Origin: Xiheicaenibacterium sp046351325
GTDB lineage: Bacteria; Myxococcota_A; Polyangia; Polyangiales; Polyangiaceae
Assembly (NCBI GenBank): GCA_046351325.1
Contig: JAXLYR010000017.1
Location: forward strand, 111,684 to 175,683
Reading direction: 5' to 3'
Length of the DNA: 64,000 bases
The translations under genes were made by a program, and so were the position numbers. This document shows positions 37,793 through 47,382 of this stretch, piece after piece; the first letter of the stretch is position 1, and the number at the start of each line of letters is the position of its first letter. The notes below the pieces were generated by a model. The model did no database searches, was not told the origin of the DNA, and saw only the letters and a program-made list of their open reading frames with translations.

Positions 37793-39598
37793 CTACTGCG
37801 CGGTGCGGAGCCGCACGAGCACGACGCTGTTCGGCTCGAGGTGGAGCGCGATCGACGCCGACGAGGTGTCCTCACGCGAGGAGGTCGTCGGGACCAGGCT
37901 CATCGCGTCGCGCGCCGCGTTCAATGCGGCGTTCCCCGACCCGCCCGCGGCCTGCCAGGCGCGGAAGCTGTTGGCGTGGGTCGCGTCGACGATGGTCGTC
38001 TCGACCTCGGTGAAGCCTGCTGGCACGTCATTGATGTTGAGGGTGACGTCGTAGGGGGCGTCGGCGTCGTGCCAGCCGCGGGCGCGCTCGACCGCCTGGG
38101 TGAGGAGGACCGTGGCTGCATCACTCAGTCCGAGCGTCGCTGGGTCGACATCGAAGTCGACGAAGAGCCCAATCGCGGTTTGCTCGTCGATGGTCGCGAT
38201 CTCGGCGAGGGCAGCCTGTTGGTCGCCGTTTTCGATCCCGAAGAACTGCTGGAGCGCGAGGATGACGGGGGCCGTCGGGTGTACGACCAAAATACTGACA
38301 GCATTGTCACTCGTGCTCGCGATCACCTCTGCCCCGAAGGGCAGCCCGTGGGTGGTCAGCGCTCGCTCTTCACCCTGGACGAACCCGAGCAGCCGCATCG
38401 CGTTCCAAACCGGTTTGCGGAGGCCTGTCCCCGTCGTGAGGCCCTGCCCGCCGTGGAACTCCGGCGGTCCGAACGACCAGTCGGCGAGCGCCGAAAAGGC
38501 GTGCTCGGTGAGACCGGAATTGCGGGCGTGGACGAGGCGGGCAGCGGCATATGCGGCGTTGAACTCGGAGTCCGCGAAGGTGAGGTCCGTCCCGGGCGCG
38601 GGGTTCGACTCGACCGCGATGTTCCACTCGTCGACGATGAGCTTCGTGTCGGCTGGATAGCCGGCGTCCGTCAGCCACTTCTTGACGTCTTGGACGGCGC
38701 GGTCCGCACTGGTCGGTAGGAGCCCGAACTCGTGCCACACCACGAAGTCGATCGGGGTGCGCGAGAGGCCGAGTTCGGGGATTGGCGTGTTCGCACAGGC
38801 CTCGATGAAGGTCTGCATGAAGCCGGGACTCGCGGCCCCTGGGGTCGTGCCGCTCCACGCTGACGACAGCGTAGGCCCGCCCACCGCGGCTGTCGGCGAC
38901 TCCGTGCGAATGGCCAGCGCGGTCGCGTGATAGAGCGCGATGAAGTCCTCGACGGTGCCGGTGAATGCACCCTCCGGTTCGTTCCAGACCTCCCACTCGA
39001 CGTCGAGTCCCTCGACGACGGCGACCTCGTGGACAATGGCGCCGACCAAGCTCCCCCAAACGGCCAGATCGGCGGGAGGGCAAAGACTGTAGCCGGGCCA
39101 GCCATATGCGGGATTGGCCGCCGTGTCGGCCGGGCACGAGGATATGTATTGCGGGGTCTCGACCAGGTTGAGCGTCACGGTCGCGCCGAGCGTTTGCAGC
39201 GCGCGCACTTGATCGGCGACGTGTGCGCTTTGGAGGCGAGCGACGGCGTTCGCGGGGCTCGTGGCCGGCGACATGACAGCCCAGCCGAGGTCGAGGCGCA
39301 CGTGGCCGATGGACTGTTCGGTCGTGATGACGGGCCCGATCTCGGGCGCTGCGTTGTTGGCTTGTACGCCGAGCCGCAAGAGGGGCGAGACGGCCGCTGT
39401 CTGTGTGGCGAGGTCCACGTCGATGGTGGGGCCCGCGCTGGCGCCGCCCGTCGCGCCCGCGCCGCCCGCGCCCCCAATTGGGGAGTTGCCGCCGCTTCCA
39501 CCCGCGCCGCCCGTGCTCGAGGAGTCTCCGCAGGCCGCGGAGCCCAGCAGCGCGACTGTCAAAAGGAAGGCCGACTGTCGACGCGAGCGCTCTCTCAT
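37793..39598 (-). CDS. GH39-like glycoside hydrolase, lipoprotein
   Basis: 601 residues with lipobox SAAC and a GGAGGSGG linker. The catalytic barrel has the two clan GH-A glutamates: the acid/base in VEWEVWNEPEGAF (NEP) and the nucleophile candidate in KLIVDEWNIAVES (DEW). This is the pattern of family 39 xylosidases and iduronidases. A C-terminal beta region (VTLNINDVPAGFTEVET, VLVRLRTAQ) completes the domain. The substrate polysaccharide is unknown. A surface glycosidase fits feeding on plant, fungal or bacterial polymers. It is co-directional with the hybrid kinase gene, with 22 bases between them. Confidence 0.85.
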   Translation of the reverse strand: MRERSRRQSAFLLTVALLGSAACGDSSSTGGAGGSGGNSPIGGAGGAGATGGASAGPTIDVDLATQTAAVSPLLRLGVQANNAAPEIGPVITTEQSIGHVRLDLGWAVMSPATSPANAVARLQSAHVADQVRALQTLGATVTLNLVETPQYISSCPADTAANPAYGWPGYSLCPPADLAVWGSLVGAIVHEVAVVEGLDVEWEVWNEPEGAFTGTVEDFIALYHATALAIRTESPTAAVGGPTLSSAWSGTTPGAASPGFMQTFIEACANTPIPELGLSRTPIDFVVWHEFGLLPTSADRAVQDVKKWLTDAGYPADTKLIVDEWNIAVESNPAPGTDLTFADSEFNAAYAAARLVHARNSGLTEHAFSALADWSFGPPEFHGGQGLTTGTGLRKPVWNAMRLLGFVQGEERALTTHGLPFGAEVIASTSDNAVSILVVHPTAPVILALQQFFGIENGDQQAALAEIATIDEQTAIGLFVDFDVDPATLGLSDAATVLLTQAVERARGWHDADAPYDVTLNINDVPAGFTEVETTIVDATHANSFRAWQAAGGSGNAALNAARDAMSLVPTTSSREDTSSASIALHLEPNSVVLVRLRTAQ

Positions 39599-39620
39599 TC
39601 GGGTCGGTGCAGGATAGGCC

Positions 39621-41468
39621 TCAAGGCCTCTTCGCGACGCTATGACGTACGAGCATCTCTTCGAGCTCCGCGATTTTTAGTGGCTTGGAGAGGTAGTCGT
39701 CCATCCCGGAGTCGAGGCAGCGAGCGCGCTCCTCGCCGAGGGCGCGCGCGGTGAGGGCGACGATGGGTGTCTTGTGTCCGGCGGCGCGGGCGCGGCGGGT
39801 GGTCTCGAGCCCGTCGAGCTCGGGCATCTGCACATCCATGAGCACGAGGTCGAAGCTGGTCGGACCCGCGAGCGCCTCGAGGGCCTCGAGGCCGTTCGAA
39901 ACTACGGTCGCGCTCGCCCCTGTCTTGCGCAGCATCGCGAGGACGATCCGTTGATTGACAGAGTTGTCCTCGACGACCAGCACGCGAACCCCGGAGGCGT
40001 CCACGAACCGAGCCGGTGGTGGGACCGACAGGGCGACGACCTCGGTCTCGGCGACGCGCGCGACCACCGCGGTGAACGTGACAGTCGTGCCTACGCCGGG
40101 CTCGCTGCGCATGACGAGATCGCCGCCCATCGCGCGGGCGAGCTCGCGTGCGATGACCAACCCCAAGCCAGTACCTCCGTGCTTGCGAGCGTCGGAGTCG
40201 TCCGCTTGCACGAAGGGCTGGAAGAGTCGGGAGATCTGCTCCTCGGTCAGGCCGGAGCCCGTGTCGCGGACCTCGAATTGGAGGACGAGTTCGCTCGACG
40301 ACGCCGCCGAGTCGGGCGCGCTCTTCACGTCGAGGCGAACCTGGATCGAGCCGCGCTCGGTGAATTTGACGGCGTTGCTCAGCAGGTTCGCGAGCACCTG
40401 CCCGATCCGCAGCGAGTCGCCGCGGACGCGCGCGGGGACAGCGTCGGCGACGGAGGTCGTGAGCGCGAGGCCCTTCTCCTCGGCGCCGCGGCTGATGATC
40501 GCCACGGTCCGCGCGAGGACGCGGCGCGGGTCGATGGGCTCGGAGACGATGCGGAAGCGGCCTGCCTCGAGCTTCGAATAATCGAGGACGTCGTTCAGCA
40601 ACGCGAGGAGGTTCACCGCGGCTGCGTGGATGTCCTCGAAGTAGCTCCGCTCGATGGACTGGGTCGCGTCGCGCTTGCCGAGCTCGCTCATTCCTAAAAC
40701 AGCGTTCAAGGGAGTTCGGAGCTCGTGGCTCATCTTGGCGAGGAACTGGCTCTTGGTTTGGGCGGCGACCTCGGCCTCGCGGCGGGCGGTCTCGGCGGCG
40801 GCGATGTTGCGCTCGTCGAGGTGGCGGCTCGCGGCCACGAACGCGCCGAGCGCCCAGAAGACGCCGACGACGATGGAGCTCACGTACCAAGCCGCCTGAA
40901 CTGGACTCAGGACGTTGATGGAGCCGCGGATCGGATCCAACGCTGTCGCGAGCGCGCGGCCTACGCCGCTCGCGGCGAGCAGCGCCGACGGCAGGAGCAG
41001 CGAGCGGAGCGCGGTCGCGCGCTCGACGAGGAGCACGCGGAGGATGACGACTCCGTAATAGGTGACGACCAACGACAGGGCGAATATCCGGTAATTGATA
41101 GCGTCGAGTCCGCCTGGGCCTTTGGGCAAGAACAGGAATATCCCGAAGACGACGCCACCCAACGCGAGCACGCCGTAGTGGGGTAGTCGCGCCGGCGGAC
41201 GCTGGAGCAGGATGAGGACGCCGCGCAGGTAGAGCTCGAGCGGCGCGAGCGCGAGGGCGTTGGTCGCGACCAGGTAGAGCTTGCTCGGCGCCGGACCGCG
41301 GAAGAGCATCGCGACGAAGGCGAGCGCGAGGAGCGCGTCCGCGAGCAGCCAAGACCGGTATGCCGCGAGGCCGCGATAGGTCCGAAACGCCGTGACCTTG
41401 AGGCCGACCATGGCCAGGAAGACCAGCCCGAGGGCGAAGAGGACCGAAGGCAGGTGGAGGGACGGCAT
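39621..41468 (-). CDS. Hybrid sensor histidine kinase with receiver domain
   Basis: 615 residues. About seven TM helices occupy residues 1-205. HisKA follows with the phosphorylated His in FLAKMSHELRTPLNAVLGM. The ATPase has N-box VLANLLSNAVKFTE, G1 VRDTGSGLTEEQ and G2 GTGLGLVIARELARAMGG. The C-terminal receiver begins VRVLVVEDNSVNQRI and carries the phospho-acceptor Asp in DLVLMDVQMPELDG and the Lys in later ALTARA region. No output domain follows, so phosphorylation must pass to another protein. The seven-helix sensor is reminiscent of 7TM-type receptors; the ligand is unknown. Confidence 0.93.
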   Translation of the reverse strand: MPSLHLPSVLFALGLVFLAMVGLKVTAFRTYRGLAAYRSWLLADALLALAFVAMLFRGPAPSKLYLVATNALALAPLELYLRGVLILLQRPPARLPHYGVLALGGVVFGIFLFLPKGPGGLDAINYRIFALSLVVTYYGVVILRVLLVERATALRSLLLPSALLAASGVGRALATALDPIRGSINVLSPVQAAWYVSSIVVGVFWALGAFVAASRHLDERNIAAAETARREAEVAAQTKSQFLAKMSHELRTPLNAVLGMSELGKRDATQSIERSYFEDIHAAAVNLLALLNDVLDYSKLEAGRFRIVSEPIDPRRVLARTVAIISRGAEEKGLALTTSVADAVPARVRGDSLRIGQVLANLLSNAVKFTERGSIQVRLDVKSAPDSAASSSELVLQFEVRDTGSGLTEEQISRLFQPFVQADDSDARKHGGTGLGLVIARELARAMGGDLVMRSEPGVGTTVTFTAVVARVAETEVVALSVPPPARFVDASGVRVLVVEDNSVNQRIVLAMLRKTGASATVVSNGLEALEALAGPTSFDLVLMDVQMPELDGLETTRRARAAGHKTPIVALTARALGEERARCLDSGMDDYLSKPLKIAELEEMLVRHSVAKRP

Positions 41469-41677
41469 GGCGCGAGGCGGAGTGGGAGCGTCAATACCAC
41501 GACAGCGCGAAGGCGCGTCGGCGCGCGGGCGTATCGCTTACGTGTCTGTAAGTGTTGCCCGCGCGGGTCGCAGCGTGCCGCGTCCTCTCTCGCGCTGAAG
41601 GGTGCAAACTCTCCCCAACAAAAAACGCGATTCGTGTGGACGTGGCGGCGCTGAGACACCTGGGGTAGGGCTCGGGC

Positions 41678-43231
41678 GTGACGAATCTTGGAACGCGTTG
41701 TTGTTCAGTCGTTGCTCTGGCTCCGTGGCTCCTCATCCTGGGCTGCTCCGGCTCGGGCTCGACGAAGGCGCACGACGTGGATGTGGCCGAGTCGAGCTCC
41801 GCGTCGTCGTCTGCGGCGAGCGCGGCGCCGGCTGCCGACCATGACGACACCTTCAGCGTGCTGCTCAAGGACCGGCCGGGCGGTTTGGTGGTCGACGGCA
41901 AACTGGGGGATTGGGGTGACCTCGGGCCCGACCCGAAGCAGTCGATCGCGGAGCCACGCTACGATGGAGAGTATCGGCCGGACGATCCGCTGCCCGCCGC
42001 GCCGAACCCAGCGAACGCCGGGTTGAAGGTCGCGGTCGTCTTCGACAAAGAGCTCGTGGTCGCGGCGCGGTTGAACGCTGCTTCGGCGGGTGGCTTCTGG
42101 TTCGGTGTCGGCGCGCTCGCGCCCATGTTGCCGGCGATTGGTGAGCCTGGGCGCGCCATCAACATCGCGCCGTTCGACTGCGAGTACGAGCAGGCCTGCT
42201 GCAATGACGGCGACATGATTCGGGGAGAGAAGCTCGCGCCCGAGGTCGCGGCGAAGTGTCGTGAGACCGTGTCGCGCTACGAGGCATTCGGCGTGGAATA
42301 TGCGGCTCGCTTCGAGCGGGTATATCGCATTGACGAGACCGGCGTCTCTTATCAGGAGAGCTCGGGGAAGCTCGCTCGGATCGCCGACGCGAAGGTCGTC
42401 TTCACCGCGAAGGACGGCGGCGCCGAGGTCGAAGCTGCCATTCCGCTCGCCTATTTGCCGCGGATGAGCGACGCCCCCGTGGGCGCGCTGCGCTTCATCG
42501 CGCGCGCGTCCAGTCGCCCAGCGCCGAAGTCACCCACTGCCGAGCAGCCGTGGAACTGGCTGACCTTCCCGAAGCCTGTCGTGTTCGAGCCCCAAGCAGC
42601 GCTGCGCGCGCTCGTGTTCGCGGACGCGCACAGCTTTTATCCAGGCTATTCACCGGCGCTCTCCTATCAGCCCGCGGCGCCCGACAGGCTGCAGTCGCTC
42701 GCGCGCAATGGGAGCTGGACCGCGGTCGAGCCGAACGAGGGCCGAATCTCCGAGAGCTACCTCAAGATCGGCGAGACGACAGTCGACCTGTCGACTGTGC
42801 CTTACAATGCGTTCATCATCTCCAAAGGCGGTGAGCTGAAGGGGCGGGTCGCGATGCCCGGCGAGCTCTCCGGGATGTGCTTTGCGGGCGAGCGCGACGG
42901 GGAGTTGCACTGGATCCATTACTCGCCCGGCGCGCGCAACCCGATGGCCGGTTGGGTAGGGCCGCACTGGTGGCTACTCGTCGTGCACCCGGACGGCACC
43001 TATCAGGAGGACGCCCTCGCCGCCGACCAAGATACCCTCGAGTTCCATTGGGAGCAGGGCAAACAGTTCTCGAACAAGGACTGTACTGTATTCGGTACGC
43101 GCGGCCCCGAGGCCGAATATGCAGGTGGCTTCAGCGCGGGTCCTCGCCAGTATGAGCTGACTTGGAAGTGGGACAAGAAGCAGAAGAAATACGTCGCTAA
43201 GAAGAAGCAGCTGAGCGGGCCGCCTCCCTGA
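41678..43231 (+). CDS. Lipoprotein with CBM9/DOMON-like start, unknown function
   Basis: 517 residues from a GTG. The signal ALAPWLLILGC ends in a lipobox. After a Ser/Ala-rich stretch, GLVVDGKLGDWGDLGPDPKQ has the DGxLxDW start typical of CBM9 or DOMON-like beta-sandwich domains. The rest of the protein (about 300-517) is rich in aromatic residues and strands (TAVEPNEGRISESYLKIG, WVGPHWWLLVVHPDGTY) and I cannot assign it. The C-terminal 20 residues are Lys-rich (KWDKKQKKYVAKKKQ). A sugar-binding surface protein is the best guess. A perfect hairpin lies just after its stop. Confidence 0.78.
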   Translation: MTNLGTRCCSVVALAPWLLILGCSGSGSTKAHDVDVAESSSASSSAASAAPAADHDDTFSVLLKDRPGGLVVDGKLGDWGDLGPDPKQSIAEPRYDGEYRPDDPLPAAPNPANAGLKVAVVFDKELVVAARLNAASAGGFWFGVGALAPMLPAIGEPGRAINIAPFDCEYEQACCNDGDMIRGEKLAPEVAAKCRETVSRYEAFGVEYAARFERVYRIDETGVSYQESSGKLARIADAKVVFTAKDGGAEVEAAIPLAYLPRMSDAPVGALRFIARASSRPAPKSPTAEQPWNWLTFPKPVVFEPQAALRALVFADAHSFYPGYSPALSYQPAAPDRLQSLARNGSWTAVEPNEGRISESYLKIGETTVDLSTVPYNAFIISKGGELKGRVAMPGELSGMCFAGERDGELHWIHYSPGARNPMAGWVGPHWWLLVVHPDGTYQEDALAADQDTLEFHWEQGKQFSNKDCTVFGTRGPEAEYAGGFSAGPRQYELTWKWDKKQKKYVAKKKQLSGPPP

Positions 43232-43257
43232 GTGACTGTGCGGTTCGAAACGCGAAC

Positions 43258-43283
43258 GCCCTCGACGTGCGGACGTCGAGGGC
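43258..43283. terminator. Perfect 11-bp hairpin between converging genes
   Basis: GCCCTCGACGT and ACGTCGAGGGC pair perfectly around the 4-base loop GCGG. The hairpin lies between the stops of a plus-strand lipoprotein and the minus-strand AgmX-like gene, so a bidirectional terminator is likely. There is no T-tract on either strand. Confidence 0.6.
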
Positions 43284-43306
43284 GGCGCTGGGTTACTTGG
43301 CTGTAA

Positions 43307-44857
43307 TCAGTTCGGGGTGAAGACGATCGGGTAGCTCACCTTCACGATGCCACCCTCGGGGGCGGAGAAGGAGAGGCCTCGGAAGGAGCCGACGACGCAG
43401 CTGACGACGCCCGCGTCCGGCAAGTCCGAGCCGGCGTTGTTGACCGAGCCCACCGCGCCGTCGGCGCCGATGACGAAGCCGACGGTGACGCGGCCTTGCA
43501 GGTTGGGGTTGTTGCGCAGGCCGGCCTCGTAACAAGCGCGGAAGCGGCCGAAGTTCTGACGAACGATGCGCTGAATGACCTCGCCGGGGATGCGGCCCGA
43601 GACGCTCGGCGGTGCCGGGCGAATCCGCGGAGAGCCGGTCGCGTGCGTGCCGCGCATGGTGTTGGTGCCGATTCCGGTGCCGCAGTTCGCGCCGATGCAG
43701 CCGCCAGCGTGACCCACCGTCGAGAGGTTGCCGACGCCGACGCCGAAGCCGAGTCCGCCGGCGCCATCGCCGGTGCCGCTCACGTCCAAGCCGCCGTGGC
43801 CGTAGGAGTCACCGAGCTCCGCCCCGTAGAGGTTGCCGCTCGCGTCGAACGCGTCGGGCCCGTTGGCGGCGTCGCCCCAAGGAGAGTCCGGCGTGTTCCT
43901 GCCGCTATCAGCGGTGGCGAGGACGCCGATCATGCCGAAGCTCTCGGCGGACTGGAGCATCTCTTTGCGGCTCAGCGTGCGGACCTCGGCGCTGCCCTTG
44001 ATGCCGTATTGGCCATTCGTCTTCGTGGCGGTCTCTTTGCCCATCATGCCGGGCGTGCCCATGGCGGGTGAGCCAGCGTCGGCGCCCTGCTGCGCCGCTG
44101 CGTCCGGGGCCTGATCGCTGACGAGCTTCTGCTCCTCGATCTCCTCGCGAGCAGCGGCCTGAAGCGCGATCTGCAGCTGGTGCTTCGTCTCGTTCGACAT
44201 CGAGCCGTCTTCGGTCGAGGCGAGCGCGGGCATGAACGCGAAGAGCGAGGCCGCGACCGCGCCGTGGAGCAGGAGGCTCACAGCCTGCGCGCCGTAGGCC
44301 TTCGAATCACCGTGACCCTTGCCGGCGACCTTGCGCGCGGCCTTCACGCCAGCGACCTCGAACACGAAGCCGCCGATCTCGGTGCGGACACGCGTGCCGG
44401 TCGCGAGCTTGATCTTGGTGTCGGGCGAGCCGTCGGCGCAGGGGATCGCGAGCTTCTCGGTGGTCGCGTCGGCGAGCGAGAGGGTGCGGCCACCGACGAC
44501 GATCTTGGAGGTCGAGGCCGCGAGGACGACGGCGAACACCTCGCCGTTCTCGACGAGGACGATGGGCGCGCGGACCGTCCCGAGCTTGTCGGCCGGGATC
44601 ACGTGGTCACAGCCCTCTTCGCCGACGAAGAACGAGCGCGCGGGCGCGAGGTGCTGGATGGTGAGCACCGAGTCGGCCCAGCGGACGATGACCTCGACGG
44701 CTGACTCCGAGGCCTCGACCTCGGACGCGTCGACCGCGGGACCGGAGGCGATGAGCTCGTACGCGCCACGCCCGCTGACCGGGGACTCATCCTCGGCGCG
44801 CAGGGCGGCGAAGGGGTTCGAGCTCGAGGCGAACGGAGAGAGGGGCGACGAAGACAT
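43307..44857 (-). CDS. AgmX/PglI C-terminal domain protein
   Basis: 516 residues. The N-terminal half is beta-rich with a motif FVGEEGCDHVIPADKL that recalls forkhead-associated or similar pre-protein folds. One TM helix follows (AVSLLLHGAVAASLFAFMP), then a Gly-rich periplasmic linker. The C-terminus is an AgmX/PglI domain: GRIPGEVIQRIVRQNFGRF, ACYEAGLRNNPNLQGRVTV, FVIGADGAVGS and the closing YPIVFTPN. The domain belongs to the TonB-like energy-transducing group, and in Myxococcus AgmX is tied to adventurous gliding motility. A link between cytoplasmic sensing and periplasmic force or cargo is plausible here. Confidence 0.87.
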   Translation of the reverse strand: MSSSPLSPFASSSNPFAALRAEDESPVSGRGAYELIASGPAVDASEVEASESAVEVIVRWADSVLTIQHLAPARSFFVGEEGCDHVIPADKLGTVRAPIVLVENGEVFAVVLAASTSKIVVGGRTLSLADATTEKLAIPCADGSPDTKIKLATGTRVRTEIGGFVFEVAGVKAARKVAGKGHGDSKAYGAQAVSLLLHGAVAASLFAFMPALASTEDGSMSNETKHQLQIALQAAAREEIEEQKLVSDQAPDAAAQQGADAGSPAMGTPGMMGKETATKTNGQYGIKGSAEVRTLSRKEMLQSAESFGMIGVLATADSGRNTPDSPWGDAANGPDAFDASGNLYGAELGDSYGHGGLDVSGTGDGAGGLGFGVGVGNLSTVGHAGGCIGANCGTGIGTNTMRGTHATGSPRIRPAPPSVSGRIPGEVIQRIVRQNFGRFRACYEAGLRNNPNLQGRVTVGFVIGADGAVGSVNNAGSDLPDAGVVSCVVGSFRGLSFSAPEGGIVKVSYPIVFTPN

Positions 44858-45039
44858 CGTGGTGTGCTCCAAGGTCCCGAGTGAGCGAGCCCTCCGCCTT
44901 GGGTAGCGGGACGCGGAGGCTCGGCCGTTGCGGCGTTCACCCTCGGAATCGAGGGCAGCTCGCAATCAGCGGTCCTCAACACAGACAGCGCTGTGCGGAC
45001 TTGGTTCCAATTTTTTTCAAGTCAGCTACGCATGGAGAC

Positions 45040-47379
45040 ATGGGCGAACGGGCAGCGGGTAAGACGTTTCTCACGCACGCCCCCGAGGCTCTTTACCGCC
45101 TCGGGTGGGCGTATGCGGACGCGCCGCAGGCCGCGGTCGACCGCGCCGAGGCCGCGCTCGGAGCGGTGCCGTGGCATTCGGATGTCGAGATCGTCGCGTG
45201 GATTTGCGCAGAGCCGTTCCACGCGATGGTGGCGCTCGCGCTCGTCGCGGACAGCCCTCTCTCCATCGCCGGGCGTCGCGTCGCCGAGGTTTTGCCCGAG
45301 CTCGCGGGCTTGGCCGCGCCGCACGAGGTGACGACCTACGAGCATCAAGCGCCGAACCCGGGCGGGCGACCGACGCCGCTGCTCGATCGGGTGCTTCGCG
45401 CGCTGAGCTGCGCCGACCGCGAGGTCGCGACGATGAGCGCGGCCGATCGAGCCACGGTGACGACGGCGCTCGTCTTCAGCGACGTGGCGAAGGGCGGGTC
45501 GCCAACGCAGCGCGAGAGCTGGCGCGTGCGGCTCGGCGTGGACGGGACCGTGCACAACGAGGACTCGGCGGTGATCTTCGAGGACGTCACGCGGCGCATC
45601 CTCGGCAAAGCTCCGCTCTCGGACGACGGTCGCTGGGTCGAGCGAGCGCGCGTGCTCATCGCGACGAGCGGGCTCTTGGGCATGCGGTTGCGCGGTGAGG
45701 TGGGGCGCGAGTCCCTCGCTCCGCTGGTCGAGCTCTTCCAAAAGGAGCACGACCTCGGTGAGGCATTTTCCAAGGTTTGGTCGATCGTGAACCACTGTGA
45801 GACGCAGGCCGTTCGAGCCGGCTTGTGGACGCCAGAGCTGCAGCACGCGTTCCACGAAGAGGAGCGGACGATCCTGCTCTGTGCGCAGACGCGGGCCTTC
45901 ACGCGGACGCCGCTCGCGGAGCGCATCGCCCGCATGCGGGGCGGCGCGCTCATGCGGTGTGAGAGCTCGAGCCAGGTCGACGAGGCGCTCTCGAGGCTCC
46001 GCGGCGCGCGCGAGATCGTGGAGAGCCGCCTCGCGCGGTGCGCGGTTTGGTACGCGGAGCCCGCGCTCGGCGCGCTGTCGATCGACGCGTGCGTGCGCTT
46101 GCTCGCGCATTTGACCGGCGCCGCGGTCGCGTCGGGGATCGACATCACGCGGCCGTGGCACCTCGATCTGATGGGGATCGGCCGAGCGGTTCGCGATCGC
46201 ACCGGCCTGCCTCGTCGCTACCCCGTTCGCTTGCTCGAGACGCTCCTCGACGCGACGCCCGCGGCGGAGCTGCTGCAAGGCAAGCTCGGGCAGCGCGGAC
46301 AGTGCCTCCTGTCATTCCCTTCGACGAAGGGTGGCGAGCAGGCGATCGCCGTCTCCTTCCAAGCCTCGGAGGAGGCCGGCGCGCTCCTCACCTTGCTCGC
46401 GATCTACGAGAACAAGGGCTCGGTCGACTTCCACCACACGCTGAAGGCGCTCTGCGATCTCTATGGACTTCGCAAGGACGACTACGATCGCGTCCACAAC
46501 GAGGCCGCGTACCTCGGCGTGATGAACAGCGCGCGGAGTGACAAGGCGCGCATGCTCGACTTCGTGAAGCAGGGGACCATCGTCGAGGTCGGCCCCGGGG
46601 GTGGCGTGGTGCTCGAGCTCCTCGCCGAGCGCTTCCACGGCAGCAAAATCGTGGGGATCGACGCGTCGAAGGCCGTCGTCGAGAGCCACCAGAGCCGCAA
46701 CGCAGGTCGCGCGCTGGCCTACGAAATGATCCACGGCGACGCGTTCGAGCTGCCGAAGATCGTCGGTCGCAGCGAGGTCACGACGGTGATCTTCTGCTCG
46801 GTGCTCCACGAGATCTTCAGCTACGTCGAGTGGGGCCAGCCGCCCGCGCGCTTCCAACTCGAGGCGGTCGACGCGATCGTGGGGGCGGCGTTCCGCTCGC
46901 TCGCGCGGGGTGGGCGCATCATCGTCCGCGACGGCGTCGCGCCGGTCGACGAGCCGCGCGTGCTCGAGCTCACGAACCCCGAGTGGCGAGAGGGGCTCGA
47001 GCTCTTTCGCGCGGTGTACGAGCCGCGCCGCATCACCTTCACCGAGCTCGGTGACGGTCGCGTGCGGATCGGCGCGCGCGATCTCTACGAGTTTCTCACG
47101 ACGATCACGTGGGGGCCCGACTCGTTCCCGTACGAGATCCGCGAGCAGCGCGCGATCCTCTCACGCGCCGATTACGTCGAGCGGCTCGTCGCCGCGTGCC
47201 GCGCAGCCGACCCCGAGTACACGGCGCGCGAGGTCCCAGTCCCCGCGGACCTCGCCTCGTATCTGCAGCCTGGCTATCCGGAGCACGTGCGCCCGCACGC
47301 CCGCATCTTCGATGCGAGCGGCGAGCGCGAGGTCTCGATGCCCGACGTGAACGGCGTCATCGTCATCGAGAAGAGCTAG
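45040..47379 (+). CDS. Large SAM-dependent methyltransferase with unassigned N-terminal region
   Basis: 779 residues; the ATG follows GGAGA. The C-terminal third is a class I methyltransferase: motif I VEVGPGGGVVLELLAERF, post-I Asp in VGIDASKAVV, motif II-type IHGDAFELP, and TTVIFCSVLHEIFSY. The N-terminal 480 residues are helical and not recognised; they contain LGVDGTVHNEDSAVIFEDV and VWSIVNHCETQAVRAG. These His-rich helices could be an HD-like fold, but the canonical HD pair is not clear. Typical relatives methylate small metabolites or proteins. Its stop lies 3 bases from the converging DUF4139 gene stop. Confidence 0.8.
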   Translation: MGERAAGKTFLTHAPEALYRLGWAYADAPQAAVDRAEAALGAVPWHSDVEIVAWICAEPFHAMVALALVADSPLSIAGRRVAEVLPELAGLAAPHEVTTYEHQAPNPGGRPTPLLDRVLRALSCADREVATMSAADRATVTTALVFSDVAKGGSPTQRESWRVRLGVDGTVHNEDSAVIFEDVTRRILGKAPLSDDGRWVERARVLIATSGLLGMRLRGEVGRESLAPLVELFQKEHDLGEAFSKVWSIVNHCETQAVRAGLWTPELQHAFHEEERTILLCAQTRAFTRTPLAERIARMRGGALMRCESSSQVDEALSRLRGAREIVESRLARCAVWYAEPALGALSIDACVRLLAHLTGAAVASGIDITRPWHLDLMGIGRAVRDRTGLPRRYPVRLLETLLDATPAAELLQGKLGQRGQCLLSFPSTKGGEQAIAVSFQASEEAGALLTLLAIYENKGSVDFHHTLKALCDLYGLRKDDYDRVHNEAAYLGVMNSARSDKARMLDFVKQGTIVEVGPGGGVVLELLAERFHGSKIVGIDASKAVVESHQSRNAGRALAYEMIHGDAFELPKIVGRSEVTTVIFCSVLHEIFSYVEWGQPPARFQLEAVDAIVGAAFRSLARGGRIIVRDGVAPVDEPRVLELTNPEWREGLELFRAVYEPRRITFTELGDGRVRIGARDLYEFLTTITWGPDSFPYEIREQRAILSRADYVERLVAACRAADPEYTAREVPVPADLASYLQPGYPEHVRPHARIFDASGEREVSMPDVNGVIVIEKS

Positions 47380-47382
47380 CTC

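Noticed and set aside
45011..45017. T7 run upstream of the large methyltransferase
   Set aside because: No convincing G+C stem precedes it in the right position for a terminator.
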